NCBI GenBank assembly: GCA_947074345.1
Contig: CAMTPH010000019.1
Coordinates: forward strand, 1 to 39,133
Origin: an uncultured Bacteroides sp.
Lineage (GTDB): Bacteria > Bacteroidota > Bacteroidia > Bacteroidales > Bacteroidaceae
Direction: 5' to 3'
DNA length: 39,133 nt
Shown: positions 7,623-17,845 of the stretch, one piece after another
Numbering within the stretch: position 1 is the stretch's first letter
Layout: each line of letters starts with the position of its first letter
Translations under genes and position numbers: made by a program
Notes under the pieces: generated by a model
Databases searched by the model: none
What the model was told of the DNA's origin: nothing
What the model saw: only the letters and a program-made list of their open reading frames with translations

Positions 7623-7649
7623 TAATATATGTTATGTTGAAAATTATTA

Positions 7650-7657
7650 TACCTTTG
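7650..7657 (+). promoter_or_regulatory. -7 box of MutS-like gene
   Basis: TACCTTTG is an exact TAnnTTTG match, 50-70 nt before the possible starts at 7709 and 7730. No clear -33 TTTG was seen at the usual distance. Confidence 0.55.
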
Positions 7658-7708
7658 TAATATAGTTGATTAGTAAGTGTTTGCTTTTTCAGATTATCAA
7701 CCTTTAAT

Positions 7709-9316
7709 ATGTATGCTAAGAAAAAATATATGTCAATATTCGGTAGATTGCAAAATAGAATAACAATTATAGGGCATCTAGATAAATACTATAATCTTTT
7801 TAAATCTCAAGATACTCTTGTTACAGATGATGTTTATAGTGATTTGAATATTGAAGAATTATTTCACTATTCTAATAGATGTATTTCTCCAGTGGGTGAG
7901 ATGTTGCTATATTATAGGTTAAGACATCTCTCTAAGAATAGCAATTTAGATTTATCTGAAAGAGTAATAAATCGGATATCTGACTCTACTGATTTTAGAA
8001 AACGGCTCGAACTTATCTTAACGAAATTCACGAAGAATATTAATTATTCTATTTCTGATGTTTTGGATGTTCCAACTAATTTAAGTAAATGGCACCAATA
8101 TCTTAAATATATACCAATTGTGTATGGTTTGATGCTTCTACCTTTTCTACTATTTGGGCAAACTGTAAATTTAATATTGGCTATTGTTTTGATGCTGGTC
8201 TTGAATTCGATTATTCATTATTGGAACAAGATATATATAGATCTACATATTCGGCCTTTAATTTATTTATTAAAGCTTAAAGCAACAGCATCTGATTTAT
8301 GCGAGGTAGATGAATTTTATGCTACTAAAGATATTAAAGAGTCAATAGATGTTATTGGTAAATTAGAAAAAAGCTATTTTGTATTTGGGTTGAATAAATA
8401 TGTTGAATCAGATTTTGCTCTATTATTTACCTTTATAATAGAATTTGTAAAGACTGTTCTCTTAATCGAACCGATAATGACAAATGTTATTGCAAATAAG
8501 AATGTAGAGTATAAGTTACATTCTAAAAGATTAATCGATTATATAGGAGAATGGGATGTTTCTTTTTCAATCGCTTCTTTTCGTACTTGGCTCAATTATA
8601 ACAAATGTGTTTATTCAACACCTGTCTATTCGAATTCAGAAGCTTGTTGTTTTAAAGCAACTGATTTATATAATCCACTAATAATTGATTGTGTTCCTAA
8701 TGATGTAGATATAGATTATACTATTATGATAACAGGCTCGAATATGTCTGGAAAATCAACCTTTCTTAGAACACTTGGTTTAAATATTATCTCTAGTTAT
8801 GCTTTGAATACATGTTATGCATCAAGCATGCGGCTATCAGAATTTAAACTATATACCATATTATCTGTTGCAGATAATCTTATTGCTTCTAAAAGCTATT
8901 ATTCATCAGAAGTAGAGAGAATGAAGTTTGCGATTGATAAATGTTCAAGCGAACCACTAAACTGCTCAAACATTGTTTTAATTGATGAGATTTTTAAAGG
9001 AACTAATACTGCAGAACGGATATCTATAGCAAATGCAGTGATAAATTATTTTATTGAATTACATAATACGATTGTGGTTGTATCTACTCATGATATTGAG
9101 CTAGCTTATTCTTTTGATGGAATAGTGGATATTTATCACTTTGATGAAAGCATTGATCATAATAAATTAATCTTTGATTATAAACTAAAGCCTGGGTTGG
9201 AATATAAAAGAAATGCCATATCTTTATTAGAGTATTACGATTATCCGCTTGATATAATTCAAAAAGCAAAACTAAACGTGCATAAGATTAAAGATAGTTT
9301 TAACTTGAAACTATAG
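7709..9316 (+). CDS. Membrane-anchored MutS-family ATPase
   Basis: The C-terminal part is a MutS ATPase: Walker A GSNMSGKSTF (about 344-353), a signature/D-loop area, Walker B IVLIDEIFKGTNTAE (about 422-436) and STHDIELA. The N-terminal part is MutS core-like (lever region), with no recognisable mismatch-binding domain or Phe-x-Glu motif. A hydrophobic hairpin at about 134-170 predicts two transmembrane segments, so the protein should sit at the inner membrane. At 535 residues it is much shorter than MutS1 (about 870) or MutS2 (about 780). It is probably not the general mismatch-repair MutS; its function is unknown. ATG 7709 begins 1 nt after a leader motif, so ATG 7730 is an alternative start. 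Confidence 0.85.
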   Translation: MYAKKKYMSIFGRLQNRITIIGHLDKYYNLFKSQDTLVTDDVYSDLNIEELFHYSNRCISPVGEMLLYYRLRHLSKNSNLDLSERVINRISDSTDFRKRLELILTKFTKNINYSISDVLDVPTNLSKWHQYLKYIPIVYGLMLLPFLLFGQTVNLILAIVLMLVLNSIIHYWNKIYIDLHIRPLIYLLKLKATASDLCEVDEFYATKDIKESIDVIGKLEKSYFVFGLNKYVESDFALLFTFIIEFVKTVLLIEPIMTNVIANKNVEYKLHSKRLIDYIGEWDVSFSIASFRTWLNYNKCVYSTPVYSNSEACCFKATDLYNPLIIDCVPNDVDIDYTIMITGSNMSGKSTFLRTLGLNIISSYALNTCYASSMRLSEFKLYTILSVADNLIASKSYYSSEVERMKFAIDKCSSEPLNCSNIVLIDEIFKGTNTAERISIANAVINYFIELHNTIVVVSTHDIELAYSFDGIVDIYHFDESIDHNKLIFDYKLKPGLEYKRNAISLLEYYDYPLDIIQKAKLNVHKIKDSFNLKL

Positions 9317-9366
9317 TCAATTAAATAGAATGACTTGTAGATTATACAACCTTTAAAATATACGGA

Positions 9367-10002
9367 ATGAAAAGAATGAGTTTATTTTTATTTGGCCTGA
9401 TGTTGGCCGTTGCTTCAATTGCTGCAGAGGAAATAATTAAATTGCCTAAACCAAATTTTGATCGTGGGGGCAAGATAATGGACGCTTTTGCTAAGCGTCA
9501 GTCAACACGTGAATATGCATCCCGTGCATTAGTTCTAAGTGATTTATCTGATTTGCTTTGGGCTGCAAATGGTGTTAATCGTCCCGAATTGGGTAAGCGT
9601 ACTGCTCCATCAGCAATGAATAGACAAGATGTTGATGTCTATGTTGTCTTACCTGAAGGTTCCTATTTCTATAATCACCTTAATCATCAATTAGAACTAG
9701 TATCCGAGAGTGATAATAGACCGTTGGTAGCTGGAAGACAAGAGTTCGTTAATGCTGCTCCAGTAAGTATTGTGCTTGTTAGTGATCAAGCTAAATTTGG
9801 TGATAGACAAGGAGAGCAAACTAAGTTAATGGGAGCAATGGATGTAGGTATAGTATCTCAAAATATCTCACTATTTTGTTCTTCCGCAGATTTAGCTACG
9901 GTAGCACGTGCTTCAATGGATTCAGAGAACCTTGCTAAAGCCTTGAAACTTAAAGATAGTCAGATCTTAATGATGAATCATCCAGTTGGTTATTTTAAAT
10001 GA
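9367..10002 (+). CDS. Exported nitroreductase-family (SagB-like) flavoprotein
   Basis: This 211-residue protein has a signal peptide (about 1-20, ending SIAA before EE) and then a nitroreductase/FMN-binding fold: RQSTREY near 44-50 for phosphate binding, LSDLLWAANGVNRP, and a C-terminal LMMNHPVGYFK. SagB-type members oxidise or reduce small substrates with FMN. Most nitroreductases are cytoplasmic, so the export signal is notable. It lies 50 nt after the MutS-like gene, and its leader contains CAACCTTTAA (9347-9356). A bidirectional terminator follows. The substrate is unknown. Confidence 0.82.
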   Translation: MKRMSLFLFGLMLAVASIAAEEIIKLPKPNFDRGGKIMDAFAKRQSTREYASRALVLSDLSDLLWAANGVNRPELGKRTAPSAMNRQDVDVYVVLPEGSYFYNHLNHQLELVSESDNRPLVAGRQEFVNAAPVSIVLVSDQAKFGDRQGEQTKLMGAMDVGIVSQNISLFCSSADLATVARASMDSENLAKALKLKDSQILMMNHPVGYFK

Positions 10003-10017
10003 AGATAAATCATAAAT

Positions 10018-10059
10018 AAAAGATGGTGATTAGATTATTTTCTAATCACCATCTTTTTT
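10018..10059. terminator. Bidirectional terminator
   Basis: A stem of at least 14 perfect pairs (10021-10034 with 10041-10054) extends through flanking A and T runs, with a 6-nt loop. It serves the nitroreductase (plus) and the exported thioredoxin (minus), which converge here. Confidence 0.93.
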
Positions 10060-10076
10060 GTTATCTATCTAAATTG

Positions 10077-10526
10077 TTATTTAAGTAAAAACTCTTTCAC
10101 GATTTTCTCGTAGGTAGCTTTATCGGCAGCACCTCTAAATATTTCGGGCTCACCGTTCATAGGGATGAATACAAAAAGTGGAATACTAGTTGCATTGAAC
10201 AAAGCCGCTAACTCACGGTTATTGTCTACGTTTACTTTATAAACAACGATTTGATCTTTATATTCTTTAGCAAGCTCTTTCATGATAGGAGCAGTTTGTC
10301 TACAAGGACCACACCAATCAGCATAAAAGTCAATGATTGCAGGCTTTTTTCCTTCATATTTCCAAACTTCGCTATTAGTGGTATAATCAAACACCTCTTT
10401 AATAAACATAGCTTTGTCCATAGGAATAACTTCACCACTTGTGGTTTTTTGGTTAGTGCCATCAGAAGCAAATGCAACAGCAAAGCTTGATAGAATAACA
10501 AACGTGATTGCTAAAATTTTTCTCAT
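10077..10526 (-). CDS. Exported thioredoxin-like protein
   Basis: From ATG 10526 this is 149 residues: a signal peptide (1-20, ending AVAFA), a linker, then a thioredoxin fold with the active site WCGPC and the cis-Pro loop SIPLF. It should act in the periplasm as a thiol oxidoreductase. Longer in-frame starts reach into the trxA coding region; the ATG at 10526 lies 4 nt after the trxA stop and begins a good signal peptide, so I chose it. The partner delivering electrons to the periplasm is not visible here. Confidence 0.88.
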   Translation of the reverse strand: MRKILAITFVILSSFAVAFASDGTNQKTTSGEVIPMDKAMFIKEVFDYTTNSEVWKYEGKKPAIIDFYADWCGPCRQTAPIMKELAKEYKDQIVVYKVNVDNNRELAALFNATSIPLFVFIPMNGEPEIFRGAADKATYEKIVKEFLLK

Positions 10527-10530
10527 ATTA

Positions 10531-10833
10531 TTATTTTTCTGAATATTGTTCAATTGTACCAACTAATTGATCGGTAGGAAGCATACCCGAATGTCTCCAT
10601 ACAGGTTCTCCTTTACTAAAAAGAATAAAAGTCGGAACAGATTGAATTCTATACTGCATTGCTAATTGTTCATGTTTATCAATGTCAATCTTAACAATGC
10701 GTGCTTTTTCTCCAACTTTGCTTTTTACCTCTTCAAGAATTGGTTTCATGGCTTTACATGGACCACACCACTCTGCAAAGAAGTCAACAAGAACAGGAAT
10801 AGGTGATTTAAGTAAATCTTCAAATTTTTCCAT
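10531..10833 (-). CDS. trxA: Thioredoxin
   Basis: A 100-residue cytoplasmic thioredoxin with [16 protein letters not shown] (active site about residues 22-25 in WCGPC), the [23 protein letters not shown] segment containing the cis-Pro76-like site, and the GMLPTDQLV end. It reduces disulfides in cytosolic proteins using thioredoxin reductase. A rare strong purine-rich RBS (GAAAGGAAAG) precedes the start. An exported thioredoxin starts 4 nt after its stop, so both come from one transcript. Confidence 0.95.
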   Translation of the reverse strand: MEKFEDLLKSPIPVLVDFFAEWCGPCKAMKPILEEVKSKVGEKARIVKIDIDKHEQLAMQYRIQSVPTFILFSKGEPVWRHSGMLPTDQLVGTIEQYSEK

Positions 10834-11039
10834 ATTGCTTTCCTTTCTAAAATTAGTGAATGATGAGCCTTTCGGCTACTAAAATAACTATAATTTAAAA
10901 GTCAACGAAAAAAATATTGAAATTGTTCATTGAAATGTACTATAAAGGACATCACTTTGTCATAATATAATTTGATTTTTATGTCTGTTAAAAACAAATG
11001 TCGAAAATCGATTGTTGTATTAATTAAATAGGATAACTC

Positions 11040-12164
11040 ATGAAATTTTTATTTATAATACAAGGAGAAGGTACAGGCCATCTTTCTCAGGCATTGTCGC
11101 TTGAAGAAATGCTTATTAAGAACGGGCATGAAGTTATAGAGGTGCTTGTTGGGAACGAGAGTCATTGTACATTACCTGGTTTCTTTAATCGTAATATTAA
11201 TGCACCAGTCAAACGCTTTTTGAGCCCTAGCACTTCTACATTATCTGAGGGAGGTAGTCAGAAACGTTTACGAAAGAAGTTGGTGTATTCTTTGATTAAT
11301 GTTCCTGAGTATTATAGAAGTATGTGTTATATAAATGATAGGATTCATAAAACAGGGGCGGAAGTCGTGATAAACTTCTACGAATTACTTACAGGTCTCA
11401 CCTATGCACTCTTTCGTCCCTCTGTTCCATACATCTGCATTGGTCATCAATATATGTTTTTACATCCTGATTATGATTTCCCAACTATTAATTATACTAA
11501 ACTATTATTATTGCGCTTTTATACTAGAATGACAAGTTTTCGTTCATCTAAAAGAATCGGACTGTCATTTAAGAAGATGTCTGACAATAAGCAAGAAAGG
11601 TTGGTTGCTGTGCCGCCACTAATTAGAAAGGAGATTGTTTCTATTTCTCCATATAATGGAGAGTATGTTAATGGAATCATGTCAAATGAAGAGCTTCTTG
11701 AAGATATAAATCGTTTTCATGCGGCATATCCGGATGTATCGCTACGTTTATTTTGGAATAATAGCGATGCTGATGAGGAGACTATAATTGATAATACATT
11801 GAGCTTTCATTTGATTACTGATAGTAAGTTTCTTAATTATATTGGTAAATGCAAGGTGCTTTATAGTAATGCAGGTTTTGAATCCATATGTGAAGCAATG
11901 TATTTAGGGAAGCCTCTAATGATGCATCCTTATTTAATTGATCAGATATGCTATGCACATAATGCTCAAAAGTTGGGAGCTGGTATTATAAATAAAGATT
12001 TCGATGTGAATAAAATACTTCATTATGCCGAATCATATAAACTGAATAGAGAATTTATCTATTGGGCAAGAAGTAGTGAGAGACAAATATTAAGCGAAAT
12101 AGAAAAGACTATAAACCACAATATTTATTCTGATGTACCAGATTATTCTGAATGTATGGTGTGA
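11040..12164 (+). CDS. GT-B glycosyltransferase (MurG/Glyco_trans_1_3-like)
   Basis: This 374-residue protein begins MKFLFIIQGEGTGHLSQALSL, the Gly-rich GxGHL loop of GT-B enzymes that bind acceptor at the N-terminal domain. The C-terminal part SNAGFESICEAMYLGKPLMMHP is the nucleotide-sugar binding region of MurG/UGT-like folds. The likely role is transfer of a sugar to a lipid or envelope precursor; donor and acceptor are unknown. It is transcribed alone, divergent from trxA across 206 bp, and ends at a strong terminator. No signal peptide or membrane helix is obvious. Confidence 0.82.
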   Translation: MKFLFIIQGEGTGHLSQALSLEEMLIKNGHEVIEVLVGNESHCTLPGFFNRNINAPVKRFLSPSTSTLSEGGSQKRLRKKLVYSLINVPEYYRSMCYINDRIHKTGAEVVINFYELLTGLTYALFRPSVPYICIGHQYMFLHPDYDFPTINYTKLLLLRFYTRMTSFRSSKRIGLSFKKMSDNKQERLVAVPPLIRKEIVSISPYNGEYVNGIMSNEELLEDINRFHAAYPDVSLRLFWNNSDADEETIIDNTLSFHLITDSKFLNYIGKCKVLYSNAGFESICEAMYLGKPLMMHPYLIDQICYAHNAQKLGAGIINKDFDVNKILHYAESYKLNREFIYWARSSERQILSEIEKTINHNIYSDVPDYSECMV

Positions 12165-12170
12165 TAATAG

Positions 12171-12214
12171 AAATAAAAAACGTCGTCAAGTTTAGATATT
12201 GACGACGTTTTTTT
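12171..12214. terminator. Bidirectional terminator
   Basis: A 9-bp stem CGTCGTCAA/TTGACGACG (12181-12189 with 12199-12207) has a 9-nt loop and is flanked by an A-run and a T-run. It separates the convergent glycosyltransferase and DPP11 genes. Confidence 0.93.
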
Positions 12215-12227
12215 GTTGTGATGTTAA

Positions 12228-14390
12228 TTAATCAACAAGATCAAGTTCATCTATAATGTGAGATGCACCTGCAAACTTATCGATAATAAATAAGGTATAT
12301 CTGATATCGACACAAGCTGCACGTTGTGATGATGGTCTAAAGGCAATATCTCCAGTTAAACCTTCATAGTTGCGGTCAAAGCCTGTACCAATAAGTTCGC
12401 CTCTTTTATTAAATACAGGACTACCCGAATTTCCACCGGTATTGTCTGTGTTGATGATAAAGCAAACTGGCATTTCTCCATTCTCCATTGCATATCTGCC
12501 GAAGTCTTTATTATTATAAAGTTCTTTTAATTTAGCAGGAACCACAAACTCCCAATTATTAGGGTCTTCTTTCTCCATTACCCCTTTTAGAGTTGTATAA
12601 TGACTATATTCAACGCCATCTGCTGCTTTATATGGCAATACTTGGCCATAGGTTAAGCGCAAGGTAGAGTTTGCATCAGGATAAATAGGTTGTCCGGCTT
12701 CTTGCTTCATGTCAATCATTCCTTTCACCCATACTTTGTGCGCAGCATTATAATTTTGGTTTGCTTCTTTCATTGCTAACGCAGTCTGTGTAAGACCATC
12801 AACAATTGAATATTTGAATAAAACCATCCAATCTTTCTCTAATGAATTTAAAGATGGTCTCTTGATAAATTTATCGAAATTTTCTTTATTTCCAAAGATT
12901 GAATATTTGAAACAAGCATCTATAAAGGCATCACTATTTCCTTTGAAACGAGTATTGATTACATCAAATATGGTGATACGTTGATCTTCAGGGATGTATT
13001 TCATATAGGTTTCAAGCATACGTTTGCCAACAAGTTTTTCTACTTCAGGATATGGTACACTTTTAAAGTATTTCTCACCTTCTTGTTGTAGTTTCAACTT
13101 GGCGGCGTTTATTCTTTCTTTATCTTTAGAGGCAAGTGCTTGCTCTAGCTCTTTAGTCGATGGTATTTTCATAAAATCAAGAGCTGTCACTAATGCTTCG
13201 CTAATAGCTTGTTGATGATACATCGGTTGAAAACGTTTCGCAACAATTGAACGAATTTGATCAAAGGCTTGTTGGTAAGCATTGTTATTATCTGCTTTGC
13301 CTTTCGCTAAGAGCTGTTCTTGTTGATTGCGTTTTGTATCAAGTACATTCAAACGAACTAATCCTTCATTCATACCAATAGCATTCTTCCAATAGTTAGC
13401 AGATGATGCATACTTGCTTGCATAATGAATACGTACAGCAGGATTTGCCAACATTTGCTCCATTAACACCTCTTGTCTATCGCCTCTAACATGGTGGCGC
13501 ATAAAATTGGTTGTTTGCATACGTTCTTCAACTTCATCAGATATCATGTATCTCCAGTTACGACCAGGGAATCCCATTACAAATGCAAAGTCGTTAACTT
13601 GGATGCCATTAGTGTTAATCTTAAGATGCTTCTTTACTTTTAATGGAACATTGTTCTCAGAATAAGATGCCGGATTACCATCTTTGTCTGCATAGATACG
13701 AAACAAAGAGAAGTCGCCTGTTTGGCGAGGCCACATCCAATTATCAGTATCTGCTCCAAACTTACCGATTGATGAAGGAGGAGCACCAACCATTCGTATA
13801 TCATTATAGACCTTTTTGATAAACAAATAGTAGCGGTTACCACCATAAAAAGGTTTTAACTCAAAACGAGTTGATTCGTTCTTCTCAATGTTGTTAGCTT
13901 CAGTAAAGCGAGTTGCTACTTTCTCTAAATAAGAAGGCGATAAATAGTTTACACCTTGTGGGTCTTCATCTATCGCAAGCTGCTCTAATACATATGGAGT
14001 TACATCAAGTATCTTATCAATGAAAGTTACTGTTAAACCGTCACAAGGAAGTTCTTCGTTACGGCTCATAGCCCAGAAACCATCTGTAAGATAATCATTC
14101 TTAACGCTACTTAATTTCTGAATAGCGCCATAACCGCAATGATGGTTTGTTAATAATAACCCTTCAGAAGATATTATTTCTCCGGTGCAGCCGCCACCAA
14201 AGTGAACGACTGCATCTTTTATTGATATTCCATCTGGACTATAAATCTCTTCGATGGGTATTTCAAGTCCAAGCTCTCTCATCGCAACGCTATTCTGTTC
14301 TTTCAAATCAGTAAGCATCCACATGCCTTCATCTGCAAAAGCAGTAAGTGGCATAAGAGACAATAATAAATATAAAGCTTTTATTCTCAT
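12228..14390 (-). CDS. dpp11: S46 dipeptidyl-peptidase, DPP11 type (Asp/Glu-specific)
   Basis: A 720-residue periplasmic serine exopeptidase that releases N-terminal dipeptides. It has a signal peptide (1-19, LTAFA before DEGMW), the NHHC motif (82-85) with the catalytic His, TGDFS with the catalytic Asp, and GGNSGSP with Ser 655. Residue 673 is Arg (FDRN). Family knowledge from Porphyromonas gingivalis: Arg673 with Ser655 marks DPP11, which prefers Asp/Glu at P1, and Gly there marks DPP7. Both numbers match the P. gingivalis enzyme exactly. The start ATG overlaps the DPP7 stop as ATGA, so translation is probably coupled. Confidence 0.95.
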   Translation of the reverse strand: MRIKALYLLLSLMPLTAFADEGMWMLTDLKEQNSVAMRELGLEIPIEEIYSPDGISIKDAVVHFGGGCTGEIISSEGLLLTNHHCGYGAIQKLSSVKNDYLTDGFWAMSRNEELPCDGLTVTFIDKILDVTPYVLEQLAIDEDPQGVNYLSPSYLEKVATRFTEANNIEKNESTRFELKPFYGGNRYYLFIKKVYNDIRMVGAPPSSIGKFGADTDNWMWPRQTGDFSLFRIYADKDGNPASYSENNVPLKVKKHLKINTNGIQVNDFAFVMGFPGRNWRYMISDEVEERMQTTNFMRHHVRGDRQEVLMEQMLANPAVRIHYASKYASSANYWKNAIGMNEGLVRLNVLDTKRNQQEQLLAKGKADNNNAYQQAFDQIRSIVAKRFQPMYHQQAISEALVTALDFMKIPSTKELEQALASKDKERINAAKLKLQQEGEKYFKSVPYPEVEKLVGKRMLETYMKYIPEDQRITIFDVINTRFKGNSDAFIDACFKYSIFGNKENFDKFIKRPSLNSLEKDWMVLFKYSIVDGLTQTALAMKEANQNYNAAHKVWVKGMIDMKQEAGQPIYPDANSTLRLTYGQVLPYKAADGVEYSHYTTLKGVMEKEDPNNWEFVVPAKLKELYNNKDFGRYAMENGEMPVCFIINTDNTGGNSGSPVFNKRGELIGTGFDRNYEGLTGDIAFRPSSQRAACVDIRYTLFIIDKFAGASHIIDELDLVD

Positions 14391-16552
14391 TCTACAATAG
14401 TCATTTCGTCAATTAAATGTCCGCAGTTACCTAGCTTCTCAATAATGAAAAGAATATAACGAATATCTAGGTTGATACAACGTTGCAAATTGTTGTCAAA
14501 GTTAATATCACCACTCAATGACTCCCAGTTACCGTCAAAAGCGCAACCAATAAGTTCGCCATTTGCATTCAATACAGGACTACCAGAATTACCACCAGTA
14601 ATGTCATTAGTTGATAAGAAACAAACTGGCATATCTCCGTTTGGCATAGCATAACGACCGAAATCTTTATTGAGAATAAGTTCTTTCAATTTTGCAGGAA
14701 CATTAAATTCGCGATCTTCTGGATTTTCTTTTTCTAAGATACCATCAGTTGTTGTATAATAATCATAGAATACACCATCTCTTGGGCTATAAGGCTTAAC
14801 TGTACCATAAGTAGCACGTAGAGTGAAGTTAGCATCAGGATAAGATGGAGTAGGAAGTTTCATTTCACCCAAACCACGAATATAAGTTTTGTGTAGAACT
14901 AAAAGTTGTTCGTTAGCATCTTTCAAGCTTTCACCCAAAGATTGTAGCTTTTCAAATTTAGCACGTGTATATTGTGTAGAAAGATCTTTATCGATTGCTT
15001 TTACTGAAGGCTTTTTAATGAATCTATCAAAATTAGCTCTGTTAGCTAAGATTGAATTGTCATACATTTCATCAATAAATTTGTTGTAATCTCCTTTATA
15101 TACATTCTCAATAATAGAGTAAAAAGCAGGACGTTGATCAGCTGGAACCATCTCTGTATACAGTGGGAATACAGTTTTTGCAACTTTGCGATCTACTTCA
15201 TGATCATAATCTTTGTTATGTATTCTATCATATAATTCTTTAAGTATAGCAATTTTTGCTTGTATCGCATCATTGTCTTTAGCTTCAATTGCAGCTTTCA
15301 ATTCATCCATAATTTGGAAAGATGTACCAAATTCAATTGCAGAAAAGAATGTTTCTGTCAAAGCAGTCATTTGATATTTTAGTGGAGCAGTAATAGCAAC
15401 AGCATTATCAATATCATTAACTACTGTCATATATGATTTGTTGTTTTGCTCTTTAGCAAATTCAGCAAAACGTTTCTCTTGCTCAGTTTTAGTGCCCAAA
15501 ACATTGTTGTCAATGATTGCCTTGTTCATACCAATAGAGTTTTTCCAGTAGTTAGAAGAACCTGCATATTTGTTGGCATATTGAATACGAGTCTTATCGC
15601 TTGCATTCATAGCTTCTTTTAGAACATTTAAACGTGCTGTACGAACTTTGATACGTGGCTCATTAGTAGATTTCATTCTTTCTTCTACTTCAGATACAGT
15701 CAAATAGCGACTTGTGCTACCAGGGAACCCCATTACCATTGCATAATCACCTTCTTCTTGTCCTTTTAAAGAAATCGATAGATGTTTAGGAGTTTGTAAA
15801 GGTGTATTTTTCTCATTATAATCGGCAGGATTACCATTCTCATCAGCATAAATACGGAACATAGAGAAGTCACCTGTATGGCGAGGCCACATCCAGTTAT
15901 CAGTTTCACCACCAAACTTACCAACTGATGAAGGAGGTGCTGCAACCATACGAACATCAGAGTAAACTTTTTTATAGATTAAATAGAATTTATTTCCTGC
16001 ATAAAAAGGAAGAGCTTGTGGCACAATTCCTGGAACATCCTTTAAATCGCTTTGCGCTAATTGCTCTTTGGCCAATTTATTAAGGAAAGCACTTGAAAAA
16101 GATTCAGTTTCAGTAATTTCATTGTTAGCGATCTTTTCGTTTATCAGATCAGTAATATCATCAATACGCTCAACAAAAGTAAACTTCAATCCTGGAGTAG
16201 GAAGTTCTTTCTCTCTATTTGTAGCCCAAAAGCCATCTGTTAAATAATCATTTTCTACAGAACTGTGTTGTTGAATGAATGAATAACCACAATGGTGATT
16301 CGTTAAGATTAATCCTTCTGGTGAAATGATTTCGCCAGTACAACCTCCACCAAATATACCAACAGCATCTTTAAGAGAAACGCCGTTAGGATTATAAAGA
16401 TCAGTTGCGTCTAGTTTTAATCCTTGTTTTTTCATCATATCAATAGAGTTTTGTTGTTGCATAAGTTGTAGCAACCACATACCCTCATCTGCTTTCGCAG
16501 AACTTACAACCATAACAACTATGGCCAATAACAAAAGTTTTAGTCTATTCAT
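14387..16552 (-). CDS. dpp7: S46 dipeptidyl-peptidase, DPP7 type (hydrophobic P1)
   Basis: A 721-residue paralogue of the neighbouring peptidase. It has a signal peptide (1-21, SSAKA before DEGMW), NHHC (85-88), TGDFS, and GGNSGSP with Ser 656. The specificity position is Gly 674 (FDGN), the DPP7 hallmark, for dipeptides with hydrophobic P1 residues. It is the first of the pair: its TGA overlaps the DPP11 ATG by 4 nt. The radical-SAM maturase lies 33 nt upstream with no promoter visible between, so all three probably share a transcript. Products would be dipeptides for uptake as carbon and nitrogen sources. Confidence 0.95.
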   Translation of the reverse strand: MNRLKLLLLAIVVMVVSSAKADEGMWLLQLMQQQNSIDMMKKQGLKLDATDLYNPNGVSLKDAVGIFGGGCTGEIISPEGLILTNHHCGYSFIQQHSSVENDYLTDGFWATNREKELPTPGLKFTFVERIDDITDLINEKIANNEITETESFSSAFLNKLAKEQLAQSDLKDVPGIVPQALPFYAGNKFYLIYKKVYSDVRMVAAPPSSVGKFGGETDNWMWPRHTGDFSMFRIYADENGNPADYNEKNTPLQTPKHLSISLKGQEEGDYAMVMGFPGSTSRYLTVSEVEERMKSTNEPRIKVRTARLNVLKEAMNASDKTRIQYANKYAGSSNYWKNSIGMNKAIIDNNVLGTKTEQEKRFAEFAKEQNNKSYMTVVNDIDNAVAITAPLKYQMTALTETFFSAIEFGTSFQIMDELKAAIEAKDNDAIQAKIAILKELYDRIHNKDYDHEVDRKVAKTVFPLYTEMVPADQRPAFYSIIENVYKGDYNKFIDEMYDNSILANRANFDRFIKKPSVKAIDKDLSTQYTRAKFEKLQSLGESLKDANEQLLVLHKTYIRGLGEMKLPTPSYPDANFTLRATYGTVKPYSPRDGVFYDYYTTTDGILEKENPEDREFNVPAKLKELILNKDFGRYAMPNGDMPVCFLSTNDITGGNSGSPVLNANGELIGCAFDGNWESLSGDINFDNNLQRCINLDIRYILFIIEKLGNCGHLIDEMTIVE

Positions 16553-16585
16553 TTTAATCGGGTTAATAATGTATTATATTAATGT

Positions 16586-17821
16586 TTATAAATTATCGAA
16601 TTCACCATTTTTAATGGCTTTCATAATGTTTGCTGGTGGACGTTGATTCATTAATTCGTTTTTCATGTAATCCATGTATGGCGCTATGTGTTTGAAAAAC
16701 TTATAATATCCTTTGCATAGATAGTTTAAACCAGGTTCTCCATCTTTTGTCTTGATAAAGCGATTCTTAGGACATTCACCATTACATGCAAATAAGAATT
16801 CGCACTCTTTACATTGTGTTGGTAATGAGTTTTGTTTCATTGCACCAAAATCATTTTGTTGTTTGCTATACATCATCTCAACAAGTGTTTTATTGTGTAT
16901 ATTGCCTAACTTGTATTCAGGGAAAACAAAGTGGTCACAAGAATATACATCACCATTAAACTCCATAACACCTGCATGTCCACAAGATTTAGCCATTGTA
17001 CATACACCTGGTTGTTGACCAACCCAGTTGGCAAGTATAGAATCAAATAACTGGATATAATAGGAGCCTACATCCTCTCTAACCCAACGGTCAAATATAG
17101 TGCATAAGAAATCACCCCATTGATCAGCAGTAATAGAAAAATCTGCTACTTCTACAATATCATTATCTTGCAATGATGCTAAGTTTCTTCCATCTTTATG
17201 ATTTGTAATTCTCTCAACGATTGGTGTAAATTGAATGTAGTGGCAATTGATCTCTTTAAAGAAGTCATAAAAGTCAAGCGGGTAATCTGCGTTAAAATCA
17301 TTTATTACAGCCATGGCATTCCATTCTACGCCATGTTTGTTTAGCAGATTAATGCCATTCATTACTTTTATGAAAGAGGGCATCCCTTGTTTGTTCTTGC
17401 GGTATTCATCATGAAACTCCTGAGGTCCATCGATTGATACACCTACTAACCAATTATTTTCTTTGAAAAACTGACACCATTCATCAGTAAGAAGAGTTCC
17501 ATTAGTCTGAATACAGTTATCTATTGTGCGGCCTTTAGCATATTTTTGTTGCAGTTCCATCGCTTTCTTGTAAAAAGAGATAGGGCGCATTAAAGTTTCT
17601 CCACCATGCCAAGTAAATAATATTTCTGGCATTGTTTGTGAATTGATATATTGTTCTATAAATTTTTCAAGTAGTTCGTCTGAAAGGATATGTTTTGGAT
17701 TATCTTGATACAATTTAGTTTTTTCAAGATAATAACAATAATCGCAAGCCAAATTACATATAGCACCAACAGGTTTAAGCATTACGTAAAGGGGTTTGGA
17801 AAAAGGAGCAAATGTTGACAT
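16586..17821 (-). CDS. chuR: Anaerobic sulfatase-maturating radical SAM enzyme
   Basis: This 411-residue SPASM/radical-SAM protein has the SAM-cluster motif C22-x3-C26-x2-C29 (CNLACDYC), SIDGPQEFHD, and a C-terminal SPASM Cys set (CGHAGVMEFNGDVYSCDHFV, QCKECEFLFACNGECP). These are the marks of anSME, which turns the sulfatase active-site Ser or Cys into formylglycine without oxygen. The Bacteroides thetaiotaomicron homologue (chuR) has nearly the same length. No sulfatase gene lies in this window, so the enzyme must serve sulfatases elsewhere. It leads the anSME-DPP7-DPP11 cluster. Confidence 0.92.
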   Translation of the reverse strand: MSTFAPFSKPLYVMLKPVGAICNLACDYCYYLEKTKLYQDNPKHILSDELLEKFIEQYINSQTMPEILFTWHGGETLMRPISFYKKAMELQQKYAKGRTIDNCIQTNGTLLTDEWCQFFKENNWLVGVSIDGPQEFHDEYRKNKQGMPSFIKVMNGINLLNKHGVEWNAMAVINDFNADYPLDFYDFFKEINCHYIQFTPIVERITNHKDGRNLASLQDNDIVEVADFSITADQWGDFLCTIFDRWVREDVGSYYIQLFDSILANWVGQQPGVCTMAKSCGHAGVMEFNGDVYSCDHFVFPEYKLGNIHNKTLVEMMYSKQQNDFGAMKQNSLPTQCKECEFLFACNGECPKNRFIKTKDGEPGLNYLCKGYYKFFKHIAPYMDYMKNELMNQRPPANIMKAIKNGEFDNL

Positions 17822-17845
17822 TCTATTTTAGTATTTTATTAGCTT

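Noticed and set aside
10864..10876. Small AGCC-TTTC-GGCT hairpin in the trxA leader
   Set aside because: Only 4 bp; too weak to claim as a regulatory structure.
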